Source of the DNA: Pseudorhodoferax sp. Leaf267
GTDB lineage: Bacteria; Pseudomonadota; Gammaproteobacteria; Burkholderiales; Burkholderiaceae_C
Direction: 5' to 3'
Assembly (NCBI RefSeq): GCF_001422405.1
Contig: NZ_LMMV01000024.1
Coordinates: forward strand, 219,047 to 283,046
Length of the DNA stretch: 64,000 nt
A program made the translations under genes and the position numbers. Shown here in pieces: positions 1-10,209 of this stretch. Position 1 is the stretch's first letter. Each line of letters opens with the position of its first letter. The notes beneath the pieces are model-generated. The model was not told the origin of the DNA. It saw nothing but the letters and a program-made list of their open reading frames with translations, and searched no databases.

Positions 1-868
<868 letters not shown>

Positions 869-926
869 CGAGGCGCCTGGCCCACATCCCGCGCTCTGCC
901 ATCCACCCATCACCCCCGGAGAAGAC

Positions 927-1478
927 ATGACCTACAGCGTCAATGCCGGCACTGCCGTCGACACCCGTCCACCAGCCGCCAGCCAAAAGGTTCTCGGGCC
1001 CGGGCCGCGCGAGTTCCTGGCCTTCCGGCTGGGGCAAGAGGAGTACGGGCTGGACATCCTGCGGGTGCAGGAGATCCGTTCTTACACGGCACCGACACAG
1101 CTGCCGACTGCGCCCAGCTTCATCCTCGGTGTCATCAACCTGCGCGGCGTCATCGTGCCGATCGTGGACATGCGGCGAAAGGTCGGCATCGAACAGCCGC
1201 TCTTCAACGCCTCGACCGTGGTCATCGTCCTCACGTTCGGCGCCCGGATCGCGGGCATCGTCGTGGACAGCGTGAGCGACGTGCTGACGCTGGAGCCCGA
1301 GCACCTGCATCCGGTGCCTGAACTGGACGCGTCGGTGCTCACCGACCACCTGCTGGCCATCGGCTCACTCGACAACCGCACTTTGCTGCTGCTCGACATC
1401 GAAGCGCTGATGCGCAGTCCGGAGATGGGGTTGGCCAGGGCGGCGTCGGCCCCGGCGTTGCCAAGCCACGCTCACTGA
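927..1478 (+). CDS. cheW: Chemotaxis coupling protein CheW
   Basis: A 183-residue cytoplasmic scaffold that links receptors to the kinase CheA. The start at 927 is preceded by a good ribosome site (GGAGAAG). The protein has an unstructured, Pro/Ala-rich first 27 residues. The CheW fold follows, with the hallmark stretch around residues 64-82 ([10 protein letters not shown] followed by IVDMR) and the second SH3-like half to about 165. The Ala/Pro-rich tail is longer than in E. coli CheW. It lies 37 bases before a methyl-accepting receptor and probably shares its transcript. No cheA is in the window, so this coupling protein may serve a kinase encoded elsewhere. Confidence 0.92.
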   Translation: MTYSVNAGTAVDTRPPAASQKVLGPGPREFLAFRLGQEEYGLDILRVQEIRSYTAPTQLPTAPSFILGVINLRGVIVPIVDMRRKVGIEQPLFNASTVVIVLTFGARIAGIVVDSVSDVLTLEPEHLHPVPELDASVLTDHLLAIGSLDNRTLLLLDIEALMRSPEMGLARAASAPALPSHAH

Positions 1479-1515
1479 CTCCAACGGCACAACCTCCAGA
1501 CAGGAAACAGCTTCC

Positions 1516-3249
1516 ATGGCTCCACATTCCAATCTCAAGATTTCCACGCGCCTTGCGCTCGGCTTCGGCCTCTCGATCCTCTTCGGTGTGGCGATCGCGG
1601 TCTACTCGACGGTCCTGGTGCGCCAGCTGGCATCGCACCTGGACGAGTTGGCCAACAGCCGCATGCTGAAGGTCAGACAGTTCAACGCCGTGATGAACAA
1701 CCTGAACGACATGGCCGTGTTCGCGCGCAACGTGGTGATCGTTGCGGACCCGGGGTTCCGCGACGGCGAGAGCAGCAAGATTCAGGGTCTGCGTGCCCGC
1801 AACATCCAGCTGGTGGACGAACTCGACAAACTGGTCGTTCTGCCCAAGGGCCGCGCCTTGTTGGCCACGATCAAGCAATCGACCCCGCTCTACGACCGGG
1901 GCGTGGACGAGGCCCTCGCGATGGCCCGCCAAGGGCGGACCGAAGAAGCGGGACGGTATTTGTCGAGCAATGTCAGGCAGAACAAGGAGGTCCTGTTCAA
2001 GGCGGTCGAGGAATCCATCGCCATCCAGACCGACAGTGCCAATGTCTTTGCGATCGACGCCATGGCTTCTGCGTCGCGCAGTGTCGCACTGTTGACCGCC
2101 ATGGTCGCCGCCATGGCGGCTTGTGGCGCGCTGGTGGGCTGGAGCATCACGCGGAGCTTGACACGCGCCCTGGGGGCCGAGCCGGGCCAAGTCAGCGAGG
2201 CCGTGCAACGCGTGACGGACGGTGACCTGACGACGCCGGTACAGGTACGCGCGGGCGACACCGGGAGCACGATGGCCACGGTCCAGCGCATGCAGGAGAC
2301 CCTTGCCGGCATGGTCACCAGCGTCCGCCGCAATGCCGAGGGCGTCGCCATCGCGTCGGAAGAGATTGTCCATGGCAACGCGGATCTGAGCCAGCGCACG
2401 GAGGTTCAAGCGTCCGCCCTGCAGGAGACGGCGGCGTCGATGGAACAGCTGAGTTCGACCGTCACGCAGAACGCGGACAACGCACGACAGGCAGATCAAC
2501 TGGCCAAGAGTGCCACGGCAGTGGCCACGCGGGGCGGCGAAACGGTGGCGCGAGTGGTCGACATGATGCGCGGCATCAACGAAAGTTCGGCGAAGGTGTC
2601 CGACATCGTCGGCGTGATCGACAGCATTGCGTTTCAGACCAACATCCTGGCGCTCAATGCGGCGGTGGAAGCTGCACGCGCAGGCGAGCAGGGTCGCGGG
2701 TTCGCCGTTGTGGCGACGGAAGTGCGCAGCCTGGCCAGCCGCAGCGCCGAAGCAGCGCGCGAGATCAAGGCCCTGATTGCCGCCAGCGTGGAGCGTGTCG
2801 AGCAGGGCACCGCGCTCGTGGACCAGGCCGGTGTGACGATGCAGGAGATCGTCAGGTCCATCGCGAGCGTGAACGACCTCATGGGCGAGATCAGCAGCGC
2901 CAGCACGGAGCAAAGCGCCGGCGTCTCGCAGGTGGTCGCGGCCGTGTCTCAGTTGGACCAGACCACGCAACAGAACGCTGCGTTGGTGGAGGAAAGTGCA
3001 GCGGCTGCGTCAAGCCTGAGTGCACAGGCCCAGCAGATGGTGGATGCGGTTGCCGTGTTCAAGGTCACGCCCATCGGCACGTCCGTGCGGGCCACGCAGG
3101 CAAGCTCCAGCACCAAGCGGGCGGCCACCCCAGGCGCTGCGCCGTCTCCCACTTCTGCGCCCCTTCGCCGGCCGGTCGCGCACCGGCGCGCGGCGCCAGC
3201 GCCGGCGCTGGCTCTGTCGGCGGATGAAGAGGGCTGGGCAGCCTTCTAG
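1516..3249 (+). CDS. Methyl-accepting chemotaxis protein (four-helix-bundle sensor)
   Basis: A 577-residue transmembrane receptor. It has a membrane segment at about 13-35, a periplasmic helical ligand domain of the 4HB_MCP type (about 36-188), a second membrane segment at about 190-211, a HAMP linker (about 212-265) and a cytoplasmic signalling domain. The signalling hairpin tip is near 365-410 ([20 protein letters not shown], the strongly conserved core). Gln/Glu-rich methylation helices lie on both sides. The C-terminus is an Ala/Pro/Ser linker ending in GWAAF. This fits the x-aromatic-x-x-aromatic tether used by CheR and CheB in receptors such as Tsr and Tar (NWETF). The ligand cannot be read from the sequence. 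Confidence 0.93.
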   Translation: MAPHSNLKISTRLALGFGLSILFGVAIAVYSTVLVRQLASHLDELANSRMLKVRQFNAVMNNLNDMAVFARNVVIVADPGFRDGESSKIQGLRARNIQLVDELDKLVVLPKGRALLATIKQSTPLYDRGVDEALAMARQGRTEEAGRYLSSNVRQNKEVLFKAVEESIAIQTDSANVFAIDAMASASRSVALLTAMVAAMAACGALVGWSITRSLTRALGAEPGQVSEAVQRVTDGDLTTPVQVRAGDTGSTMATVQRMQETLAGMVTSVRRNAEGVAIASEEIVHGNADLSQRTEVQASALQETAASMEQLSSTVTQNADNARQADQLAKSATAVATRGGETVARVVDMMRGINESSAKVSDIVGVIDSIAFQTNILALNAAVEAARAGEQGRGFAVVATEVRSLASRSAEAAREIKALIAASVERVEQGTALVDQAGVTMQEIVRSIASVNDLMGEISSASTEQSAGVSQVVAAVSQLDQTTQQNAALVEESAAAASSLSAQAQQMVDAVAVFKVTPIGTSVRATQASSSTKRAATPGAAPSPTSAPLRRPVAHRRAAPAPALALSADEEGWAAF

Positions 3250-3296
3250 CCTCGTTCGACTCATACGCACACCCATCTTGCCGTCAGGAGTACACC

Positions 3297-4964
3297 ATGC
3301 AGATCAACCTTCCAGTCACGCAACGTGAGTACGAATTGTCCGAGGGAGAGCAACTGGTCTCCACGACCGACACCTCCGGAACCATCACGCACTGCAATCC
3401 GGCGTTTGTGCGGACATCGGGCTTCGAGTACGACGAGCTCATCGGCCAGCCGCACCACGTCATCCGGCACCCGGACATGCCGCGAGCCGCGTTCAAGGAC
3501 ATGTGGCGCACCATTGGCAGCGGCCAGCCCTGGACAGGCATGGTCAAAAATCGCCGCAAGAACGGCGACCACTACTGGGTGCAAGCCAACGTGACGCCGA
3601 TCATGCAGGACGGCAAGCCCAGCGGGTACATGTCGGTTCGCATCAAGCCCAGCCGGGCGCAGGTTGCTGCGGCCGAAGACCTGTACAAAACATTGAATGC
3701 GCAGCATGACCGGGCGCGTCCCCGCTTCAGTCTGCAAGGAGGGCTGGTGCAGCAGCGCGGCCCGGCGGCCTGGCCCGCCCGACTGGCGCGTGCGCCGTTA
3801 TCGATGCGGCTTGGGGGCGCCATCGCGGCCGTGGCTGTTCTGGCGATATTGCCGGACGCGCTGCAATGGCAAGGGGCACAGGCCATCGGCGCGCGCATGG
3901 CCATCCTGACCATCGGGCTGGGCGGAGCGTTCGCGTGGTTCAGCGCCCGTCTGAACGCCGGCATGCGCGAGGCGGTGCGATTTGCCGGTGAGCTGTCGAG
4001 CTGCAACCTGAGCGGGCGGGTCCGCACGGACTTCCCCGAGCCCATCGGTGCGCTGATGCGGCGGCTGAGTCAGATTCAGATCAACCTGCGTGCGGTCGTG
4101 GGAGATGTGCGCAGCGAGATTGGCGGCTTCACCACTTCCGCAAAGGAGATCGCGCAGGGCAGTCTGGATCTGTCATCGCGCACGGAAAGCCAGGCCAGCA
4201 GCCTGGAGCAGACTGCCGCGTCGATGGAGCAACTGTCCGGCACCGTGCGCCAAACCGCAGAGCGGGCCGCCCACGGTTCTGTGCAGAGCGCCACCAGCAT
4301 CCAGGCCGTGGAACGAGGCGAAGAAGCCGTGCACCAGGCGCAGGTGGCGATGGACGCAATCGAGCAGTCGTCCAGGAAGATCAGCAGCATCACGTCGGTG
4401 ATCGAGGGCATCGCGTTCCAGACCAACATCCTGGCTCTGAACGCAGCCGTCGAGGCGGCCCGGGCCGGCGAGCAAGGTCGCGGCTTTGCGGTGGTGGCGA
4501 CGGAGGTGCGCGCGCTCGCCCAGCGAAGCGCGACGGCCGCCAAAGAGATCCAGCAATTGATCGCCGAGGCCGCCCAGTGCATCGGACAGGGAGGCGAGCG
4601 CATCAAAGGTGCCGGCACGACGCTGAAGGCCGTGATTGCATCGGTGGCCGAGACCGGTTCGATGATGACCCAGATCACCGACGCGACTCGCGAGCAATCG
4701 ATCGGTATCGCGCAGATCAACGAAGCCGTGGTGCAGCTCGACACCGTGACACAGCAGAACGCGGCGCTTGTGGAAGAGTCTGCGGCATCGGCCGGTGCTC
4801 TCAGCCAGAGTGCCACCACGCTGGAAAAATCTGTCGCCGTGTTCCAGATGCCACGCACGGAGCGCCCGCGTTCAACCGAGCAGTATTTGCCCTCGCCGCG
4901 CGACGCCCACAGAGTCAAGGTTCAGGTGCGCAATCACGAGCCGCGGCGATTGAACCTGGCCTGA
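3297..4964 (+). CDS. Aer-like PAS-domain energy/redox taxis receptor
   Basis: A 555-residue receptor with a cytoplasmic PAS domain at about 15-118 resembling E. coli Aer. Asn34, the HPDMP turn, Trp70 and the [11 protein letters not shown] strand, all typical of FAD-binding Aer PAS domains, are present. Two hydrophobic segments (about 172-187 and 201-217) form a membrane hairpin. A HAMP-like region and a full methyl-accepting signalling domain follow, with the conserved tip [20 protein letters not shown] at about 365-390. It likely senses redox or oxygen state through FAD rather than a periplasmic ligand. Unlike its neighbour, it lacks an aromatic CheR-tether pentapeptide at its C-terminus. 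It lies 47 bases after the previous receptor on the same strand. Confidence 0.9.
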   Translation: MQINLPVTQREYELSEGEQLVSTTDTSGTITHCNPAFVRTSGFEYDELIGQPHHVIRHPDMPRAAFKDMWRTIGSGQPWTGMVKNRRKNGDHYWVQANVTPIMQDGKPSGYMSVRIKPSRAQVAAAEDLYKTLNAQHDRARPRFSLQGGLVQQRGPAAWPARLARAPLSMRLGGAIAAVAVLAILPDALQWQGAQAIGARMAILTIGLGGAFAWFSARLNAGMREAVRFAGELSSCNLSGRVRTDFPEPIGALMRRLSQIQINLRAVVGDVRSEIGGFTTSAKEIAQGSLDLSSRTESQASSLEQTAASMEQLSGTVRQTAERAAHGSVQSATSIQAVERGEEAVHQAQVAMDAIEQSSRKISSITSVIEGIAFQTNILALNAAVEAARAGEQGRGFAVVATEVRALAQRSATAAKEIQQLIAEAAQCIGQGGERIKGAGTTLKAVIASVAETGSMMTQITDATREQSIGIAQINEAVVQLDTVTQQNAALVEESAASAGALSQSATTLEKSVAVFQMPRTERPRSTEQYLPSPRDAHRVKVQVRNHEPRRLNLA

Positions 4965-5400
4965 AGGCTCCTGCGCGCGCACAGGTCCATGTCCTCGGGC
5001 GCGACGGCCTTGCCACTGGACGAGGTGTAGCCCAGGGGCTGCGCAACTAAGGCCGGCTTGGGGGTGTGCGGACGTTTCTCTGTCGCTTCCTGCGCAGTCG
5101 CCGCCAGGCCCATCGCCACGGTGGCATGGGCGCGGATGCTTTCGCAGCGGGCCAGCAGCGCTGCATCGTTGTTGACCGCCGGTTGCAGTTCCGAGCCGGT
5201 CAGTCCCAGGGTCTTCGCGTCCACGAAGATAGTGGAGTTGCCGGCGTTGATCAAGGTGGCCTGCACCTCGCCGATGCCAGGCACGGCCACCGTGTCGACC
5301 ATGTGGCCAGTGAGGAACGTAGCGCCGCCCTCGCCATCGTCATTGGCGCCCGGGTCCAGAAACTCCAGCTGGATTTCGGCGGCCACCGACGTGGCATCGC
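4965..5400 (-). pseudogene. PrpF-family (aconitate isomerase / AcnD-accessory) remnant
   Basis: Reading the minus strand from about 5385 down to 4970 gives about 135 residues that follow the PrpF family closely. They include an EIQLEFLDPG segment, a glycine-rich turn, TGHMVDTVAVPGIGEVQATL, then INAGNSTIFV, LGLTGSEL, ESIRAHATVAMGL and SSGKAVAPEDMDL. PrpF proteins are about 390-400 residues, so this is only an internal-to-C-terminal slice. The N-terminal third (first catalytic cysteine) and the C-terminal end are missing. The frame then runs into unrelated sequence under the aer-like gene. I call it a decayed fragment. PrpF-like isomerases are often found with tricarboxylate genes, which fits the CitMHS transporter next door. 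Confidence 0.75.
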
Positions 5401-5542
5401 ACAAGGCCGGGCCGGTTGAGCCGCCGGTGGGCGGCCTGCAGCACGAACTGCCTGACGCGTTGCCCGCCAGCGACGTGCCGAGCGCTTCCCAGGGCGCCAG
5501 CCTGGGCTGAGCGCAAGCCTCCGCTTCCCTCTCTTCTACTCC

Positions 5543-6832
5543 ATGATTATCGTGTTCATGGCGCGCATCATGTCGGGGCGCGTGAGCGCGCTCATCGCCC
5601 TGATTGCCGTCCCGCTGGTCTTCGCGCTCATCGGAGGGTTCGGAGAAAAGGCCGGACCGATGGTCATCGCCGGCATCCGCTCCATCGCGCCCACCGGGGT
5701 TCTGCTGCTGTTCGCCATCCTTTACTTCGGGCTGATGATCGACGTGGGCTTGTTCGACCCGCTCATCCGCTTCATCGTGCGCCTGGTCAAGGGCGACCCC
5801 GTGCGCATCGTCGTGGATTCGGCGCTGCTGGCGCTGATCGTCTCGCTGGACGGCGACGGGTCGACCACCTACCTGCTGTGCGTCACGGCCATGCTGCCTC
5901 TGCATAAGCGCATGGGCATCAACCCGCTGATCCTGCCGTGCGTCACGATGATGGGCAACAGCATCATGAACTTCGTACCGTGGGGCGGGCCGACGGCGCG
6001 CGTCATGAGTTCGTTGCACCTGGACGCCTCGCAGGTGTTCCTTCCCCTGATTCCATCGATGGCAATGGCCTGCCTGGCGACCCTCGGCGTGGCCTGGTAT
6101 CTGGGCAACAAGGAGCGTGCACGACTCAAACGCATCGACTGGAAGCCCAACCTTTCCGAATCGTCGCCGCTTGGTGGCGAAGTCGACATCGACGCATCCG
6201 AGCCGCCGCGTTCCAGCCGCGCCAAGATGGCCTTCAACCTGGTCCTGACCACTGCCCTGATGGCCAGCCTGGTGATGGGTGTTCTGCCGCTGCCGCTGCT
6301 GTTCATGGGCGCCTTCGCCATCGCCATCACGGTGAGCTTCCCGAACGTGAAGGACCAGAAGGAGCGCATCGCTTCGCACGCGTCCAGCGTCATTGCGGTC
6401 GTGGCCGTGATCTTCGCGGCTGGGGTGTTCACCGGCATCCTGTCCGGTACCAAGATGACCGACGCCATCGCGCAGAGCGTGGTGTCCAACATCCCGGCGA
6501 ACGCGGGCAACTTCCTTCCGCTGATCACCGGTTTATTGAGCGCACCGTTCACCTTCTTCCTGTCCAACGACGCGTTCTACTTCGGCGTCGTGCCCATCCT
6601 GGCCGAGGCCGCGAAGGGCTGCGGCATCGCGCCGGAGATCATCGCCCGCGCCTCGCTGCTGGGGCAGCCCATCCACCAACTGAGCCCGCTCGTTGCGGCG
6701 AACTACGTGTTGATGGGCGTGGCCGGCGTAGAGTTCGGTGCCCACCAGAGGTTCACCTTCAAGTGGGCGGCACTGCTGGTCCTGGTGATGATCCTGTCGG
6801 CGGCCGCATTCGGCGTCGTGCCGCTGTTCTGA
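5543..6832 (+). CDS. CitMHS-family citrate/Mg2+ (tricarboxylate) transporter, probably missing its first residues
   Basis: A 429-residue polytopic inner-membrane protein of the CitMHS family, which imports citrate-metal complexes or related acids by proton symport. Family landmarks are SALIALIAVPLVFALIGGF near the N-terminus, the DGDGSTTYLL loop near residues 108-117, and the GNSIMNFVPWGGPTAR motif. Most members start with several more residues before the stretch that begins here. The bases before the ATG at 5543 are pyrimidine-rich with no Shine-Dalgarno sequence. The gene may therefore be truncated at the same junction that cut the neighbouring prpF-like gene. The rest is intact to its stop, so function with an alternative start cannot be excluded. 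Confidence 0.8.
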   Translation: MIIVFMARIMSGRVSALIALIAVPLVFALIGGFGEKAGPMVIAGIRSIAPTGVLLLFAILYFGLMIDVGLFDPLIRFIVRLVKGDPVRIVVDSALLALIVSLDGDGSTTYLLCVTAMLPLHKRMGINPLILPCVTMMGNSIMNFVPWGGPTARVMSSLHLDASQVFLPLIPSMAMACLATLGVAWYLGNKERARLKRIDWKPNLSESSPLGGEVDIDASEPPRSSRAKMAFNLVLTTALMASLVMGVLPLPLLFMGAFAIAITVSFPNVKDQKERIASHASSVIAVVAVIFAAGVFTGILSGTKMTDAIAQSVVSNIPANAGNFLPLITGLLSAPFTFFLSNDAFYFGVVPILAEAAKGCGIAPEIIARASLLGQPIHQLSPLVAANYVLMGVAGVEFGAHQRFTFKWAALLVLVMILSAAAFGVVPLF

Positions 6833-7345
6833 CCACGCGACAGCAGACGCATGGACATGCCAGCACGCCAGCTCGATGGGCAGGGGCACGTGGGTGTCGT
6901 AGCGCTGCACGGCTCCCCTCGAATAATGCTTCGTGGTCGGCGCCTGCGTGGAAGCTGCGCATGCGCAGTGCGCTTCTGCCAGGTCGATCATGAAACTTGT
7001 CGTCGATTGGTATTGCCCATCCATCTTCAGCCCGAGACGAATCGTGCAACGTCTTGATTATTTTCGTTTGTCGAAACTTGGCGAATCGCCTTGATTGGCG
7101 GCTTGATATCAGTCAATTTGAATAGTCGTGATTCTTTACACCCATCGCTCGATTGGAGCTCGAAGTGCTAAAGCTTGTTGAATTCAAACAGACGGCCCGA
7201 TTCGTGCGTAAGTTCAAAAGTTGCACGGAATTCTCCGATCCAACGCTCAGATTTTGATCAATCAAGTTGCGGACCTCGGGTCGCGGCGCTACTAAATTCG
7301 AGTCAGCAGCCCATGAACTCAAACAGAAAGCTCTAGGACAGGACC
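6833..7345. other. 513-base non-coding stretch, AT-richer than the rest
   Basis: I see no convincing gene here. The first 150 bases keep the local high GC. From about 7020 the sequence becomes clearly AT-rich and stays so up to the PEP-CTERM gene. It contains short dyads such as GGCGAATCGCC near 7080, and probably the promoter of the downstream gene. I could not identify a confident -35/-10 or sigma-54 pair. A 34-codon frame (6990-7094) exists but has no good ribosome site. Confidence 0.5.
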
Positions 7346-8002
7346 ATGATTTTCAAAAAATTCAGCATCGCATTGATCTCCGCTTTAGCCTGCGGATCGC
7401 TTGTCGCGCCCATTGCCGCGTTGGCTGTTCCGATCGGCCCCGGGACCTCCATTGCCAATGAGTTTCTCGATCAAGGTGGCGTTGGGCGTCTGAATGTCGA
7501 TCTGTCTTCGGCCGTGACGCTTGCTGGGGGCGCGTGGCAGGCGACCAATTTCAACTTCGATGCAGGACGGGCTGGAAACGTGACGCCGTTCTTGGCGATA
7601 TCAAACGGCAACGCCAGCTACGAAGTCATATTGATCGGCTCGATGCAAACGCTGTCGGGAGCCACTTTGGACCAATCTGTCGATTTTGGCCCGGCGGATG
7701 TTTTCGAACTTTTTTCTCCAACGACCGTCTATGCGGGTTTTGCCACGTATATCGGTTTCAACCCGATTTTCCTCCAGGGCAACACCGGTCCGTTGGCGAC
7801 GGACCACGATGCGCAAAATCTGGACCCGCTGTTCATCAACGGCACCATTTCAAACTTCAGCAACCCTGGACTTCAGAGCTTGTACGCGTTCTCCATCGAC
7901 GTCGTTCAAGTGGTACCTGAGCCTGGTTCGCTTGCTCTCCTGGGATTGGGCATTGCCGGCTTGGGACTTGCGCAGCGTCGCAAGCTGCAAGCAGCGACCT
8001 GA
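7346..8002 (+). CDS. PEP-CTERM sorting domain protein (secreted, unknown role)
   Basis: A 218-residue exported protein. It has an N-terminal signal peptide (about 1-27, with a Lys pair, hydrophobic core and a likely cut after AALA). The body is beta-rich and Asn/Gly/Thr-rich with no catalytic motif that I recognise. The C-terminus (about 189-218) is a PEP-CTERM signal: VPEPGS, then a hydrophobic helix, then a short basic cluster (AQRRK). PEP-CTERM proteins are processed by exosortase (EpsH/XrtA) and are associated with exopolysaccharide or biofilm. No exosortase or polysaccharide gene is in the window, so this is an unlinked substrate. A usable ribosome site (AGGACAGG) precedes the ATG. Its codons are less GC-rich than those of neighbours. 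Confidence 0.85.
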   Translation: MIFKKFSIALISALACGSLVAPIAALAVPIGPGTSIANEFLDQGGVGRLNVDLSSAVTLAGGAWQATNFNFDAGRAGNVTPFLAISNGNASYEVILIGSMQTLSGATLDQSVDFGPADVFELFSPTTVYAGFATYIGFNPIFLQGNTGPLATDHDAQNLDPLFINGTISNFSNPGLQSLYAFSIDVVQVVPEPGSLALLGLGIAGLGLAQRRKLQAAT

Positions 8003-8203
8003 GCAGCCAGCACATCGGCTTGGCGTTGGGCGGTGGTGCGGCCGCCGCTCTGGATGGGCGTGGCATGGTTGATGCTGCCGTGGCGCTGGGTGGTGGGCGC
8101 CCAGTCCTCCCATCTTGACCGGCCGCGCGCGGCTCACTTTGCCTGCAGTTGTGCTCCGGCGGCGACGGGAGCTGGATTTGGGGGCCCTTGCGCGACTGGC
8201 AGC

Positions 8204-9121
8204 CTACTCGACGTTCTGCACCTGCTCGCGCATCTGCTCGATCAAAACCTTCATGTCCACCGAGATGCGCGTGAGTTCCAGCGCGGCCGACTTGGAGCCC
8301 ATGGTGTTGGCCTCGCGGTGCAGTTCCTGGATCAGGAAGTCCAGCCGCTTGCCGAGCTCGCCACCCTTCTTCAGCAGGCGCTCGATCTCGTCCAGGTGCG
8401 AGCTGAGCCGCGTCAGCTCTTCGGCCACGTCGATGCGGATGGCGAAGGCCGTGGCTTCGGTCAAGGCGCGGTCCTGTGCGGCCTCGGGCAAGGTGGCGCC
8501 GTCGGCCAGGGCCATGGCTTCCTTCCAGCGCTCCAGGAAGCGCTGGCGTTGCTGTTCCACCAGTTGCGGTACCAGCGGCAGGGCCTGGGCGGCGAGGGCG
8601 CGCAGCTGCCCCAGTCGGTCGGTCAGCATGGCGGACAGGCGGGCGCCTTCGCGCTGGCGGGCTGCCACCATCTCCTTCAAGGCCTTCTCGGCCAGCGGCA
8701 GCAGTTGCTCGTCCCAATCGCCGGCCGGGGCCTGTTCGGCGGCCGACAGGCGGATGACCTCGGCCACGCTCAGCGGTGTGGCGCTGGGCAGCCAGGAGCG
8801 CACCTGGTCCTGCACGCCGTTGAGCTTTTGCAGCAGGCGCGGCGAGGGTTCCGGCACGGCACTGGTGTCGGTGCTGTCGATGGCAGCGCGCAGCTCCACT
8901 TTGCCGCGTTTGAGCTTGGCCGTGAGCAGTTCGCGCAGGGCGGGTTCCTGCTGGCGCAGCTCGTCAGGCAGGCGAAAGGCGAGGTCCAGAAAGCGGCTGT
9001 TGACCGATCGGATTTCGATGCCCAGACGCCGTGTCGACACGGTCTTCGGGTCCTGTTCCGGGCTGGTGCTGGCGCCACTTTGCTGGGCGCTGGCGTAACC
9101 GGTCATGCTGTAGACTGCCAT
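8204..9121 (-). CDS. yicC: YicC family endoribonuclease
   Basis: A 305-residue cytoplasmic protein of the YicC/YloC family. It starts with the typical SMTGYASA and has the conserved IEIRSVNSRFLDLAFRLP segment near residue 35. The C-terminal DUF1732 part has IDVAEELTRLSSHLDE followed by KRLDFLIQELHREANTMGSKS. E. coli YicC is a metal-dependent endoribonuclease of about 287 residues, so the length is normal. It is transcribed away from the Ser/Thr kinase gene with 71 bases between the two starts. This is a neighbourhood I associate with betaproteobacteria. A poorly conserved insert (about residues 12-25, Ser/Gln-rich) explains the slightly larger size. Confidence 0.95.
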   Translation of the reverse strand: MAVYSMTGYASAQQSGASTSPEQDPKTVSTRRLGIEIRSVNSRFLDLAFRLPDELRQQEPALRELLTAKLKRGKVELRAAIDSTDTSAVPEPSPRLLQKLNGVQDQVRSWLPSATPLSVAEVIRLSAAEQAPAGDWDEQLLPLAEKALKEMVAARQREGARLSAMLTDRLGQLRALAAQALPLVPQLVEQQRQRFLERWKEAMALADGATLPEAAQDRALTEATAFAIRIDVAEELTRLSSHLDEIERLLKKGGELGKRLDFLIQELHREANTMGSKSAALELTRISVDMKVLIEQMREQVQNVE

Positions 9122-9192
9122 GGAGTTGCTGGTCGTTGCGAGGGCCAGAGAATAACGGCTTCCGTTGCTTACGGGGATTCAAAGCCAGATTT

Positions 9193-10209
9193 ATGAGCAA
9201 GATCAAGCCGGCGCCATTGCCGCCCGAGACCGTCATCGGTGGCTACCGCGTCGTGCGGCGACTCTCGTCAGGCGGATTCGGGATGGTGTACCTGGCCACC
9301 GACACCGAAGGCAACCAGGTCGCCGTCAAGGAGTACTTGCCATCCTCCCTGGCCTCACGCACACCGGGTGAGTTGCTGCCGCAGGTCACTTCCGAAAAAC
9401 TTTCGCTGTACCGCCTGGGCCTGAAGAGCTTCTTCGAAGAGGGCCGCTCGCTCGCGCAGATCTCCCATCCCTCGGTGGTGAGCGTGCTGAACTTCTTCCG
9501 CGAGAACGAGACCGTCTACATGGTCATGAACTACCTGGAGGGCGCGACCCTGCAGGATTTCATCATCACGTCGCGCGAGTTGCGCCGGCAGAAGGTGTTC
9601 CGCGAATCGACCATCCGCTCGTTGTTCGACGAGGTGCTGCGCGGCCTGCGCATCGTGCACCAGCACAAGATGCTGCACCTGGACATCAAGCCGGCCAACA
9701 TTTTCATCACCGACGACAACAAGGCCGTCTTGATCGACTTCGGCGCCGCGCGCGAGGTGCTGAACAAGGAAGGCAACTTCATCCGCCCGATGTACACGCC
9801 GGGCTTTGCTGCGCCCGAGATGTACCGGCGCGATGCCAGCATGGGCCCCTGGACCGACATCTACGCGATCGGCGCCTGCATCTACGCCTGCATGCAGGGC
9901 TACCCGCCCAACGAGGCGCCGCAGCGGCTGGAGAAGGACCGCATCGCGCTGGCGCTGTCGCGCCTGCGCGGTGTGTATTCGGACAACCTGATCGAGGTCG
10001 TGGAGTGGTGCATGGCGCTCGACCCGCTGTCGCGCCCGCAGTCGGTGTTCGCGCTGCAGAAGGAGCTGAGCCGCGAGGGCGAGCGCCGCTACACGAAGCT
10101 GTCGGTGGGCGAGAAGATCCGGCTGCAGTTCGACACCCTGGTGTCCGACACCAAGAAGAACGTGCGCGACATCACCTCCTTCGGGCCTGGCCAGAAGCCG
10201 TCGAAATGA
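9193..10209 (+). CDS. Hanks-type serine/threonine protein kinase
   Basis: A 338-residue soluble protein kinase. The ATG at 9193 gives a start just before the kinase fold. The glycine loop (SSGGFGMVYLA) is at about 25-35, the ATP-anchoring Lys at 46 (VAVKEY), the catalytic loop HLDIKPAN at 162-169, DFG at 182-184 and APE at 207-209. The catalytic loop has His-Leu-Asp in place of the usual His-Arg-Asp. This makes it a non-RD kinase that may not need activation-loop phosphorylation. There is no membrane segment or PASTA repeat; the last 40 residues are a basic tail. It overlaps the following phosphatase gene by four bases, so the two form a reversible phosphorylation pair. The substrate is unknown. 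Confidence 0.93.
   Translation: MSKIKPAPLPPETVIGGYRVVRRLSSGGFGMVYLATDTEGNQVAVKEYLPSSLASRTPGELLPQVTSEKLSLYRLGLKSFFEEGRSLAQISHPSVVSVLNFFRENETVYMVMNYLEGATLQDFIITSRELRRQKVFRESTIRSLFDEVLRGLRIVHQHKMLHLDIKPANIFITDDNKAVLIDFGAAREVLNKEGNFIRPMYTPGFAAPEMYRRDASMGPWTDIYAIGACIYACMQGYPPNEAPQRLEKDRIALALSRLRGVYSDNLIEVVEWCMALDPLSRPQSVFALQKELSREGERRYTKLSVGEKIRLQFDTLVSDTKKNVRDITSFGPGQKPSK

Noticed and set aside
1339-2970. A 543-codon minus-strand frame across the chemoreceptor gene
   Set aside because: It overlaps a receptor with unmistakable domains; the translation is Arg/His-rich and motif-free.
5410-5510. Extending the prpF-like remnant further upstream on the minus strand
   Set aside because: Beyond about 5400 the translation turns Ser/Cys/Gly/Pro-rich and no longer follows the family.
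6990-7094. A 34-codon plus-strand frame in the AT-rich gap
   Set aside because: No good Shine-Dalgarno, no recognisable motif, and too short to judge by codon use.
7205-7240. TTGCACGGAATTCTCC as a sigma-54 site before the PEP-CTERM gene
   Set aside because: The -12 half (TTGC) is missing at the required distance.
8003-8203. Possible small gene between the PEP-CTERM gene and yicC
   Set aside because: A frame with a GLALGGGAAA stretch is open in the gap, but it has no start signal and no further similarity to a patatin or other family.
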